Below are positions 1-6,016 of a stretch of DNA of 8,882 nt, piece by piece. Source of the stretch: an uncultured Gemmatimonadota bacterium (GTDB lineage Bacteria; Gemmatimonadota; Gemmatimonadetes; Longimicrobiales; Gaopeijiaceae); the NCBI GenBank assembly GCA_937136445.1, contig CAKZOQ010000075.1, forward strand, positions 1 through 8,882, given 5' to 3'. Numbering within the stretch: position 1 is the stretch's first letter; each line of letters begins with the position of its first letter. Below the pieces are notes generated by a model. The model had not been told where the DNA came from. It did not search any database and worked only from the letters and a program-made list of their open reading frames with translations. The translations under genes were made by a program, and so were the position numbers.

Positions 1-2510
1 CGGAAGTCCGCATCGTCCATGATGGCGATGACGGCCCCGTCGCCCACTTCGTCGGCCGCGGCTACCACCGCACCGGGCATGATGGCCAGACGCTCCTCGG
101 AGATGTAGCCCGAAAGGAGCGGCTCATCGGCGTAGCGCGCCACGGTCAGACCGGGCGTGTCCGGCACGTCGTAGAGCGTCTCGTCGCCCCGGAAGACGGG
201 CAGGTCGCTCCCGATTCCGAATGCCAGCGGGTGCGTCGGGTCCAGCTCGGCGTGGAAGATCGACCCACCGATCCCCTGGGCTCCGTAGGCGTCGCCCAGA
301 TCCTCGTAGGCGGTCCCGGAGACGATGGAGTCCACATTCAGCGTGCGCTCCTCCAGCGGGATCATGCCGGTCTCCACGATCCAGTCGGCGCCGCTCTCCA
401 TCCCGACGAGGCGCCCGCCGTCGGTCACCCAGCCGCGTACCTTGTCGGCGGGCACGTTGTTGTAGCCGCCGCCCGCCAGGACGAGGACGTCGTACCGGCT
501 CAGGTCCGCGCCGGCCACGTCGTCGGCCTCCAGAAGCGTGGTGGGGATGCCCATCCGCTCGTTCAGGAGGTGCCAGGCCTCGCCGGCGTCGTAGTTGCTG
601 GTGCCCTCGCCGGTGAGGATGGCGACGGTGGGCTGAGGAAGCGGTACACCGGTCCGTCCACCCAGCTCGTTGCCCTGAGGGGTCCAGCCGGTGTTGGCGG
701 CGTAGATGTCCACGTGGTCCTCGGCCACGGCCTCGCGCACGGCGGCGTGCACCGTCGCGGCATCGACGTCGGGCTGGGCCACCGGGATCACGATGGTCCC
801 GCGGTCGAACTCGGTCATCTGCCCGGCAATGGGCAAGCCGAAGGGCGCCCGCTGGACCCGGGGCAGGATCCCGGCGGCCTGTATTCGATGGAGTGCCCGA
901 GCGCTGTAGTACGTGCCCCAGGGCATGAGGTAGGCATACTGGGCGTTCCCTCCGATGAGCTCACCCTGCGGCAGCGACACCTCGTCGATCTCGGCGCCCA
1001 GAAGGCCGCCCGGATCCGAGGTCAGCACCCCGTGAGCCACGTTGTACGAAAGGGGAAGGGTCCAGGTGGAGACGTCGTAGAAGAGCGAATCGGTGAAGGT
1101 CGTCACCCGCTCCATCACGGCCGATACGAAGCGCGCCTGAGGCTGATCCGTCGGGACCACCCAGGCCGCGCCCGGTGAAAAGGTCCGTCCGTCCACCGTG
1201 ACGTCCTCGGCGAGCTCGTGGAGCTGCACCCGGTGGCTCCGGAGGAGCTGACCCAGGAGCGCGGCTCGCACCGGGCGCTCGTCCGTCGCCACCACCCAGC
1301 CCTTGGAGGACTCGGCCGCGGCGGCCTCGGACGACGTCGCGTAGTGCTCCCGCTGGTAGCGCAGCAGATCCTCGCGCATCTCCACCAGGGCCTGCATCGT
1401 CGAGAGCGAGGTCAGGAAGTGGTTCCGCACCCCGTAGGCGTAGGTGAGGAGACCGTTCCGGGTCTCCCGCTCCAGCGCACGGCTCGAGGCCTGCTCGAAA
1501 AGGATCCCGATGGTGCCCTGCACGTCGGGGAAGGTGCTTCCCTTGCCCACGTAGAAGTCGTCGTAACCCTCCTTGCTGAAGTAGAGGGCGCCGATCTCGT
1601 CCAGGTTCGCGGCGTGGTACTCCCCGATGCGCTCGGTGAGCTCCTGGTTGATGGGCATGGTCTCGGGGTTGGTCCGGCTGGGGATCCCCGGCATGAAGAA
1701 GAAGGTGTCGTCGCCGCCCATCTCGTGATGGTCGGTGAGCACCTGCGGACGCCACTCGTGGTAGAGCCCGACCCGGCCCTGGGACTCGGGGTGCACCAGT
1801 GGCATCCAGTCGCGGTTCAGGTCGAACCAGTAGTGGTTCGTCCGTCCACCGGGCCACGCCTCGTCGTGCTCGCGGTTCTGGGGATCGCCGGTGGCCACGC
1901 GGCCCCGGTTCCGGTTCGCCCAGTCGGTGAAGCGGTCGCGCCCGTCCGGGTTGAACATCGGGTTGATGATCAGGAAGGTGTTCTCCAACACCTCATCGAC
2001 GGCGGGGCCCTGCCCAGCGGCGAGGTGGTACAGTGTGAGGATGGCGGCCTCGGTGCCGGTGGCCTCGTTCCCGTGGATGCTGTAGCCCAGGTAGCCCACG
2101 GTGGGCATCTCGGCGAGCTCGGCGTCGGTGACGCTGCCCGGGTCCTCCGAGAGTCGCAGGTTCTCCTGCCGGATGTCCTCGGCGCGCTCCAGCTTCTCCG
2201 GGGTGCTCACGTAGGCGTGGATGAGCCGTCGTCCTTCGTGGGTCCGTCCGTGCTCGTCCAGCACGACGCGGTCACTGGCCTCGGCGACGGCCTCGAAGTA
2301 GCGCACCACCTCGTGGGGCATGGTGTGCTTCTCCCCGATGGTGTGCCCCAGAACCTCCATGGGGGTGGGGATGGCCGGATCGTAGGTGGTGCCGGCAGGG
2401 AGGGGGACGTCGATGGCCAGGGGGAAGTCCTGCTGCGCCGAGAGGTCGGCGGGCGGGAGCGCGATGGCCAGCAGGAGGAGTGTGGTGAGAGCGAACATCA
2501 GGTGGCGCAT
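1..2510 (-). CDS. Secreted M14-family zinc carboxypeptidase (3' end cut by window edge)
   Basis: An uninterrupted reading frame gives 836 residues before it leaves the window at the left edge, so the C-terminus is missing. Residues 1-25 look like a signal peptide: a short basic start, a hydrophobic core and an A-x-A-like site at LSA. The protein is therefore probably exported. M14 zinc-peptidase signatures are visible: the HGNE motif (His146, Glu149) as HxxE zinc ligands, His261 in DHHEMG about 115 residues later as the likely third ligand, DLNRDW at 230-235, and Glu339 in ILFEQA as the likely general base. From about residue 629 a second region (VAILTGEG..., VLVLAGGGYNN, DGGRLVG) resembles a glutamine-amidotransferase/ThuA-like fold; its catalytic role is unknown. 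The start at 2510 keeps the full signal peptide, but no good Shine-Dalgarno is visible; Met5 (2498) is an alternative. It lies 175 bp downstream of acsF behind a hairpin and has no evident link to photosynthesis. The likely role is extracellular or periplasmic peptide hydrolysis; the substrate is unknown. Confidence 0.9.
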   Translation of the reverse strand, partial: MRHLMFALTTLLLLAIALPPADLSAQQDFPLAIDVPLPAGTTYDPAIPTPMEVLGHTIGEKHTMPHEVVRYFEAVAEASDRVVLDEHGRTHEGRRLIHAYVSTPEKLERAEDIRQENLRLSEDPGSVTDAELAEMPTVGYLGYSIHGNEATGTEAAILTLYHLAAGQGPAVDEVLENTFLIINPMFNPDGRDRFTDWANRNRGRVATGDPQNREHDEAWPGGRTNHYWFDLNRDWMPLVHPESQGRVGLYHEWRPQVLTDHHEMGGDDTFFFMPGIPSRTNPETMPINQELTERIGEYHAANLDEIGALYFSKEGYDDFYVGKGSTFPDVQGTIGILFEQASSRALERETRNGLLTYAYGVRNHFLTSLSTMQALVEMREDLLRYQREHYATSSEAAAAESSKGWVVATDERPVRAALLGQLLRSHRVQLHELAEDVTVDGRTFSPGAAWVVPTDQPQARFVSAVMERVTTFTDSLFYDVSTWTLPLSYNVAHGVLTSDPGGLLGAEIDEVSLPQGELIGGNAQYAYLMPWGTYYSARALHRIQAAGILPRVQRAPFGLPIAGQMTEFDRGTIVIPVAQPDVDAATVHAAVREAVAEDHVDIYAANTGWTPQGNELGGRTGVPLPQPTVAILTGEGTSNYDAGEAWHLLNERMGIPTTLLEADDVAGADLSRYDVLVLAGGGYNNVPADKVRGWVTDGGRLVGMESGADWIVETGMIPLEERTLNVDSIVSGTAYEDLGDAYGAQGIGGSIFHAELDPTHPLAFGIGSDLPVFRGDETLYDVPDTPGLTVARYADEPLLSGYISEERLAIMPGAVVAAADEVGDGAVIAIMDDADF

Positions 2511-2581
2511 GTGGATCCGGGGTTGGGGATACGTCCAGTCGGTGGCGGGCCAGCTATGGACTACCGGGGCGGGGGGCTCCG

Positions 2582-2620
2582 GTTCCGGGCGCGCGCCCCG
2601 CCTCCCGCAGGCTCCCGAAC
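2582..2620. repeat. GC-rich inverted repeats in the acsF-M14 spacer
   Basis: A 12-bp perfect palindrome, gggcgcgcgccc, lies at 2587-2598. It is nested in a larger fold in which gttc(c)ggg (2582-2589) pairs with cccgaac (2614-2620), with one bulge. A small gcct/aggc stem (2600-2603 with 2609-2612) lies in between. With the neighbouring hairpin at 2621-2661 this makes the 175-bp spacer strongly structured. GC-rich DNA forms such palindromes readily, so function is uncertain. I saw no convincing promoter for the M14 gene in 2511-2620. Confidence 0.4.
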
Positions 2621-2661
2621 GACGAACGGGCCGCGCACCGGATGGTGGGCGGCCCGTCGTC
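2621..2661 (-). terminator. Strong hairpin after acsF, possible terminator or 3' stabiliser
   Basis: The sequence 2621-2634 pairs with 2649-2661: a perfect 9-bp stem (acgggccgc with gcggcccgt), extended by gacg/cgtc past one bulged base. The loop can form a further four-pair cacc/ggtg helix. It begins about 25 bases after the acsF stop in the direction of transcription. No T-run follows on the minus strand, so it is not a canonical intrinsic terminator. It may instead protect the 3' end of the transcript. Confidence 0.5.
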
Positions 2662-2685
2662 GAGTCCTCGGTGGAACGAGCCTCC

Positions 2686-3747
2686 CTAGTACACCGGCTC
2701 CATCCGGAAGTCCGCCGGGAGATCGTGCTTCTTCACCGGCAGCAGATAGAGCCGAACGAAGGTCCAGGCGTTGCTGGCCATGAGCCCTCCGCGCCGGATC
2801 TTGGCCAGGAGCCCACCCTTCTTCTTCAGCTCCACCAGCTTCTCGGTGTTGGCCACCATCTTGTCGAGGAGCCGCTTGAAGGTGGGGTGGTCCAGGTCCA
2901 GCGAGACGGGAAAGCACTGCCTGCTGATGGCCTGCGTCTTCCGGAAGACCTCGAATCCGTACTCCGTGGCGTCCAGCCCCAGGTGCTCGTAGAACTCCTT
3001 CCGCAGGTGATCGCGAACATACATCGTCGCGAAGACGGCCAGGAGGAAGAACCGGATCCAGAGCTTGTTGCGCCCGCTGGTCAGCTTGGGGTCGCTCCGC
3101 ATGAGGGCGGCGAAGGCCTCGCCATGGCGGAACTCGTCTTTGCACCAGTCCTCGAACCAGTCGAAGATGGGGTGTACCCGGAGGTTGTCGGGGTCCTTCT
3201 CGATGCTGCGGTAGATGGTGACGTAACGCGCGTACCCGATCTTCTCACTCAGGTACGTGGCGTAGTAGATGAATTTCGGCTGGAAGAAGGTGTAGTTCTT
3301 GGTCTTGGACAGGAAGCTGAGGTCCACCCCCACGTCCAGGTCCCGAAGCGCCCCGTTGATGAAGCCGGCGTGCCGTCCCTCGTCCCGGCTCATGTAGCCG
3401 AAGAGCCGGCTGATGTCCGGGTTGTCCACCCGCTTCCGGATCTCGGAGTAGAGGATGCAGCCGCTGAACTCGGCGGTGAGGGAGCTCACCAGGAAGTCCA
3501 CGAACTGGTCCTTGTCCGGGATGTGCGACCAGTCCTGATCGAACTCGTCGCTGCGGCGGAAGTGGTGCTTGTTGGGGTCCCCTTCGAACTCGTCGAGGAG
3601 GGCGTCCCACTCCTCGCGCACGGCGCTGACGTCCACCTCCTCCAGTGCCTCGAAGTCGGTGGTATAGAACCGCGGGCTGAGGACGGCGTCCTCCAGCGCG
3701 GAGCTGGTGGTTTCGTTGACGGGGGGCTTGCTGGCGGCTGGATACAT
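2686..3747 (-). CDS. acsF: Aerobic Mg-protoporphyrin IX monomethyl ester oxidative cyclase AcsF
   Basis: AcsF is the oxygen-dependent diiron cyclase that closes the isocyclic (fifth) ring of bacteriochlorophyll, converting Mg-protoporphyrin IX monomethyl ester to divinyl protochlorophyllide. The product is 353 residues, normal for the family. Candidate diiron ligands are Glu93 (AEFSG), the ExxH pair Glu123/His126 (DEGRH) and the ExxH pair Glu205/His208 (DEFRH). Family-typical stretches include FLVSSLTAEFSGC, YMSRDEGRHAGF, YATYLSEKIGYARY and HPIFDWFEDWCKDEFRHGEAF. The ATG at 3747 has AGGAG eight bases upstream. The gene starts 24 bp after the small membrane-protein gene and is the last photosynthesis gene here. 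Its presence points to a host that makes pigment with oxygen available. Nothing suggests the anaerobic BchE enzyme in this window. Identification rests on motif recognition over the whole length and is secure. Confidence 0.97.
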   Translation of the reverse strand: MYPAASKPPVNETTSSALEDAVLSPRFYTTDFEALEEVDVSAVREEWDALLDEFEGDPNKHHFRRSDEFDQDWSHIPDKDQFVDFLVSSLTAEFSGCILYSEIRKRVDNPDISRLFGYMSRDEGRHAGFINGALRDLDVGVDLSFLSKTKNYTFFQPKFIYYATYLSEKIGYARYVTIYRSIEKDPDNLRVHPIFDWFEDWCKDEFRHGEAFAALMRSDPKLTSGRNKLWIRFFLLAVFATMYVRDHLRKEFYEHLGLDATEYGFEVFRKTQAISRQCFPVSLDLDHPTFKRLLDKMVANTEKLVELKKKGGLLAKIRRGGLMASNAWTFVRLYLLPVKKHDLPADFRMEPVY

Positions 3748-3771
3748 CGGGGGATCTCCTGGGTGCCCGTA

Positions 3772-4098
3772 TTACTCGAAGCCGACGTCGTACAGCTCGT
3801 AGAACTCCAGGGCGCCGACGACCTGGGTCCACTTCCGGCGGAGCCATCCGGCCTTCTTCACCACCGCCCGGGATTTCATCGTCTTCACCTCGCCGTACTC
3901 CAACGTGGTGGGCGCCTCGAAGACCTGGACGCCGTCCCCGGGATTCACGAAGACGCCGTCCAACTCCACATGGGCGTGGAAGTGCTCGTGGGTGCGCTCG
4001 AGATCGAGGGTGCAGGGGACTTCCACCGAGCTCCGCCGGTAGAAGGACATGAGGGCCCACAGCACGACGGCTGCGAGCGCGACGAGAACCCAGATCAT
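3772..4098 (-). CDS. Small membrane-anchored photosynthesis-cluster protein of unknown function (between puhC and acsF)
   Basis: This 108-residue protein has an N-terminal membrane helix (about residues 2-19, MIWVLVALAAVVLWALMSF), then a basic YRR stop-transfer, which suggests the remaining ~85 residues face the cytoplasm. The soluble part looks beta-rich: HFHAHVELDGV, NPGDGVQVFEAP, GEVKTMKSRAVV, then KKAGWLRRKW and a conserved-looking end ELYDVGFE. I recall small proteins with similar THEHxHAxVELxG and ELxEVGF patterns beside acsF in purple bacteria, but cannot verify this. The start at 4098 was chosen because AGGAG lies six bases upstream and the helix starts at once. An in-frame ATG at 4137 would add 13 residues but has no convincing ribosome site. 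The position in the puh-acsF block suggests a role in complex assembly or as a reaction-centre subunit. The small RC-S subunit reported for Gemmatimonas phototrophica is one candidate identity, held with low confidence. Confidence 0.85.
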   Translation of the reverse strand: MIWVLVALAAVVLWALMSFYRRSSVEVPCTLDLERTHEHFHAHVELDGVFVNPGDGVQVFEAPTTLEYGEVKTMKSRAVVKKAGWLRRKWTQVVGALEFYELYDVGFE

Positions 4099-4194
4099 GG
4101 GCGTCTCCTGAAGGACCGGAAGGGTGGCACGAGACATCCGACCCCTACGGTGCCGTGGCCGAGGAGCGCTGGCAAGGGGGCGGTACGACCGGGG

Positions 4195-4212
4195 TGTCCA
4201 GGGAGCTGGACA
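4195..4212. promoter_or_regulatory. TGT-N12-ACA palindrome, candidate PpsR/CrtJ-type operator
   Basis: TGTCCAGGGAGCTGGACA has two perfect 7-base arms (tgtccag and ctggaca) around a 4-base centre. It matches exactly the TGT-N12-ACA consensus established for PpsR/CrtJ repressors of photosynthesis genes in purple bacteria. It lies in the 152-bp gap between puhC and the small membrane-protein gene, 97 bases upstream of that start. On the minus strand a TTGCCA resembling a -35 element sits at 4170-4175, just downstream of the palindrome, but I find no good -10. As RNA the same sequence would form a 7-bp hairpin, which is the main alternative reading. Confidence 0.45.
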
Positions 4213-4250
4213 GGGAGGTCCGGCGCGAGGGCCCCAGCCTGTGTCGAGGG

Positions 4251-4724
4251 CTAGGAACTGGCCGGCAGGAGCTCGGCGAAGACGGCCACGCTGGTCTTCC
4301 CGAAGGCCGCCAGATCGACGTCCAGACCGGTGGTGGGATCCAGGAGCATGAGCGTCCCGTCGCGGCGCTCGATCAGCCGGTAGGGAGCCGTGTTCGGGGC
4401 GCCCATCCGCATGCGTTCCCGCTCCAGCGGTCGCAGGACGCCTCGCAGGAACCCACCTTCGCCCGCCTCCAGCGACTTGATGGCGGAGCCGTCGCGTGCG
4501 GCCACCACCTCCAGCTCGCCGGAGGTGCCGGCGTGGAAGGCGATGTCCAGGGACCGGGCCACCTGGGAGGTGGGGTCCGGGGTCCCCTGGAAGCCGGTGT
4601 TGGTGAGGACGGCGACCCACGCCATGGCCAGGGTCGCCACGATGAGTCCGGCCATGCTGGCCAGCGCCCACCCCGGGACCTTCACGTCCGAGCCGGGCTC
4701 GTGCTCGATGTGGATCAGGCTCAT
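4251..4724 (-). CDS. puhC: Photosynthetic complex assembly protein PuhC
   Basis: PuhC is a membrane-anchored factor needed for normal assembly of the reaction centre-LH1 complex in purple bacteria. The 157-residue product has a short N-terminal cytoplasmic segment, one membrane helix at about 18-40 (GWALASMAGLIVATLAMAWVAVL), and a C-terminal domain with the family's two recognisable blocks. The first is DGSAIKSLEAGEGGFLRGVLRPLERER (about residues 78-104, matching the family's DG..GFxRGxLRGLxReR pattern). The second is PYRLIERRDGTLMLLDPTTGLDVDLAAFG, followed by AVFAELL. Its ATG overlaps the puhB stop codon (ATGA at 4721-4724), so translation is probably coupled to puhB; a GGAGAG element precedes the start. 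It is followed by a 152-bp gap holding a palindrome. Length and motifs are typical. Confidence 0.93.
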   Translation of the reverse strand: MSLIHIEHEPGSDVKVPGWALASMAGLIVATLAMAWVAVLTNTGFQGTPDPTSQVARSLDIAFHAGTSGELEVVAARDGSAIKSLEAGEGGFLRGVLRPLERERMRMGAPNTAPYRLIERRDGTLMLLDPTTGLDVDLAAFGKTSVAVFAELLPASS

Positions 4725-5377
4725 GCGGCGCTCTCCGCCAGGCCCGTCCGTTCATGGTGGCGCCCCTCGCCCCGGTCCATCGTGGAGTCGTCGTCCATCT
4801 CCTCGAAGTCCCCGACGGCGACGGCGGCACCGGTGAGGACGGCGGAGGCCTCCTCCACATCGGCGAGCCAGCGCAGGCTCGGCTCGGGCCGGCCGACCTT
4901 CCAGGGTCGGGCGTGCGGCCAGAGCAGGGCGTAGCCGACCCGCTCCTCCCCGTCGTTGAGCGGGAGGCTGATGTCGCCGCTGCCGTCCGGGTTCACCTTG
5001 CTTGAGGCGCCGGCGAGGCGCTCCAGCGGGATGTTCAGGACCGAGGGCAGGGCGATGCCATGGGCCAGGACCACCCTCCGGTCGGTGATGGCGTAGGTGG
5101 TGGTGCGGTGCACCATCCACGCGAAGCCGGAGGCGAGGGCCAGGACGACGGCGGCGGTGACCCCGACCCAGGCCAGATGGGCCAGGGCGGGCCCTCCGTC
5201 GCCGGACGGCTGGAGGAAGGGGAGGACAGCGGCCAGGGCCAACCAGAGTCCGGCCAGTCGCAGGAAGAGGCTGTGGCGGAGCTGTAGCCCCACCTGGGGC
5301 TTGCCCGTCCACAGCAGTTTTTCGCCCCGGGGAAGGGGCTTCTCCACACCCGGGATGATGTCGTGTCGATCGCTCAT
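4721..5377 (-). CDS. puhB: Photosynthetic complex assembly protein PuhB
   Basis: PuhB is a membrane protein with a bacterial PH-like domain that helps reaction-centre assembly in purple bacteria. The 218-residue product carries the family's N-terminal GVEKPLPRGEKLLWTGKP block (residues 10-27), two membrane helices at about 39-56 and 66-88, and then the hallmark region: RTTTYAITDRRVVLAHGIALP, LNIPLERLAGASSKVNPDGSGDI and ALLWPHARPW (residues 150-159), ending with PSLRWLADVEEAS. The last ~28 residues (acidic, then GRHHER) look like a variable tail. The ATG at 5377 fits the homologous N-terminus; the upstream AAGAGA is only a modest ribosome site. The gene follows puhA(C) after a 93-bp gap with a hairpin and overlaps puhC by four bases. 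Confidence 0.93.
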   Translation of the reverse strand: MSDRHDIIPGVEKPLPRGEKLLWTGKPQVGLQLRHSLFLRLAGLWLALAAVLPFLQPSGDGGPALAHLAWVGVTAAVVLALASGFAWMVHRTTTYAITDRRVVLAHGIALPSVLNIPLERLAGASSKVNPDGSGDISLPLNDGEERVGYALLWPHARPWKVGRPEPSLRWLADVEEASAVLTGAAVAVGDFEEMDDDSTMDRGEGRHHERTGLAESAA

Positions 5378-5413
5378 GTCAGTCTCTTGGATGCGTCCTG
5401 TTGCCTCGACCGC

Positions 5414-5444
5414 AGGCGGGACTCCGGACCTTCCGGAGCCGCCT
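5414..5444 (-). other. Intercistronic hairpin between puhA(C) and puhB
   Basis: In the 93-bp gap, ctccgga (5422-5428) pairs perfectly with tccggag (5432-5438) across a three-base loop. The lower stem aggcgg (5414-5419) pairs with ccgcct (5439-5444) around a two-base bulge, giving 13 pairs. No T-run follows in the transcribed direction, so read-through into puhB is expected. A structure like this may attenuate transcription or mark an RNA processing or stability boundary; that is inference. Confidence 0.5.
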
Positions 5445-5470
5445 CGATCGGTGGGGTCACGCCGCCCGAC

Positions 5471-6001
5471 CTAGAAGAAGGGCTCCAGGCGGGACGGCTC
5501 GGCGTACCGGTAGCCGCCGGCATAGTAGGCTACGACCTTGTCCTCCTCCAGGAGGGTGATGCGGTCCGGAGCCTTGGGCATGGGTACCTCGGAGAAGTGG
5601 GCGGCCAGGAGGGCCTCCACTTTGAGATGCCCATGCGTCTTGTGGACCTTGGCGAAGCCCATGGGCAGGAGTGCGGTGCCTCCCCCGGCGAGGGTCACGG
5701 TGAGGTAGCGGATCTGAGGCTCCGCCTGATCCACCCAGATGTCGCTCACCACACCCACGTCCACGCCATGGGCGTCCACCACGTGCATCCCGCGGGGATC
5801 CGGGTCGCTGGGGTGGACGTGGTAGCTGTCGCCCAGCACGCTCATGGGCTGGATGCGCGGAGCCCCGGCCAGGGTCAGGTCGCACCGGTCGGCGCGGTCC
5901 TTGGCCCAGGACGCGGCTCCGACGCCGTCCTTCATGGGGTTGCCGGTGGGGGAGTAGGACGCACCGGGGTGCCCGGCGTCCGCCTGGATGTCGTCGCTCA
6001 T
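5471..6001 (-). CDS. puhA: Reaction-centre H subunit, separate cytoplasmic PRC-barrel domain (PuhA C-terminal part, Hc-like)
   Basis: This 176-residue protein corresponds to the cytoplasmic part of PuhA only; it has no membrane helix or signal peptide. It begins with a short leader (MSDDIQADAGHPGA), then the PuhA block PTGNPMKDGVGAASWAKDRAD (residues 18-38), RIQPM, DPDPRGMHVVDAHGVDVGVVSDIWVD, RYLTV, LLPMGFAKV, VEALLAAHFSEVP and the C-terminal ITLLEEDKVVAYYAGGYRYAEPSRLEPFF. Asp91, Glu94 and Arg98 align by eye with H-subunit residues AspH170, GluH173 and ArgH177, which assist proton delivery to QB. The ATG at 6001 is preceded by a strong GGAGG seven bases upstream. Its frame has a stop at 6032-6034, so it cannot continue into the upstream gene. 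The start overlaps the stop of the membrane-helix gene as ATGA (5998-6001), in a different frame. It presumably binds the reaction centre by contact with L, M and the helix subunit. Confidence 0.93.
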   Translation of the reverse strand: MSDDIQADAGHPGASYSPTGNPMKDGVGAASWAKDRADRCDLTLAGAPRIQPMSVLGDSYHVHPSDPDPRGMHVVDAHGVDVGVVSDIWVDQAEPQIRYLTVTLAGGGTALLPMGFAKVHKTHGHLKVEALLAAHFSEVPMPKAPDRITLLEEDKVVAYYAGGYRYAEPSRLEPFF

Positions 6002-6016
6002 CGGTCTTCCTCCGTG
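5998..6016 (-). promoter_or_regulatory. Start region of the PuhA barrel gene: strong SD plus ATGA overlap
   Basis: On the minus strand the region reads GGAGG-AAGACCG-ATG, a near-ideal ribosome site and spacing for the barrel-domain start at 6001. The same ATG shares bases with the TGA of the upstream helix gene (ATGA, 5998-6001). This decides the start and shows that the two halves of PuhA have separate initiation signals, arguing against a sequencing frameshift in a single gene. Confidence 0.75.

Noticed and set aside
231..1178. Plus-strand 315-aa open frame opposite the peptidase
   Set aside because: It lies entirely antisense to the continuous M14 frame and has no recognisable domain or ribosome site.
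4099..4137. Upstream start at 4137 for the small membrane protein
   Set aside because: It has no good ribosome site, whereas the ATG at 4098 has AGGAG at six bases and puts the membrane helix at the N-terminus.
4145..4180. A sigma-70-like promoter with TTGCCA (4170-4175, minus strand)
   Set aside because: No acceptable -10 element lies at 16-18 bases from it, so I do not list it as a promoter.
1218..4254. Very long plus-strand open frames (1218-2783 and 2386-4254) opposite the peptidase, acsF and puhC
   Set aside because: They are antisense shadows produced by strong G/C third-position bias. They lack family motifs, cross gene boundaries and lie opposite genes with clear homology.
3772..4860. 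362-aa minus-strand open frame extending from the small protein through puhC into puhB
   Set aside because: Only its last 108 residues are a real gene; the rest is out-of-frame reading of puhC and puhB, both of which have clear family motifs in another frame.
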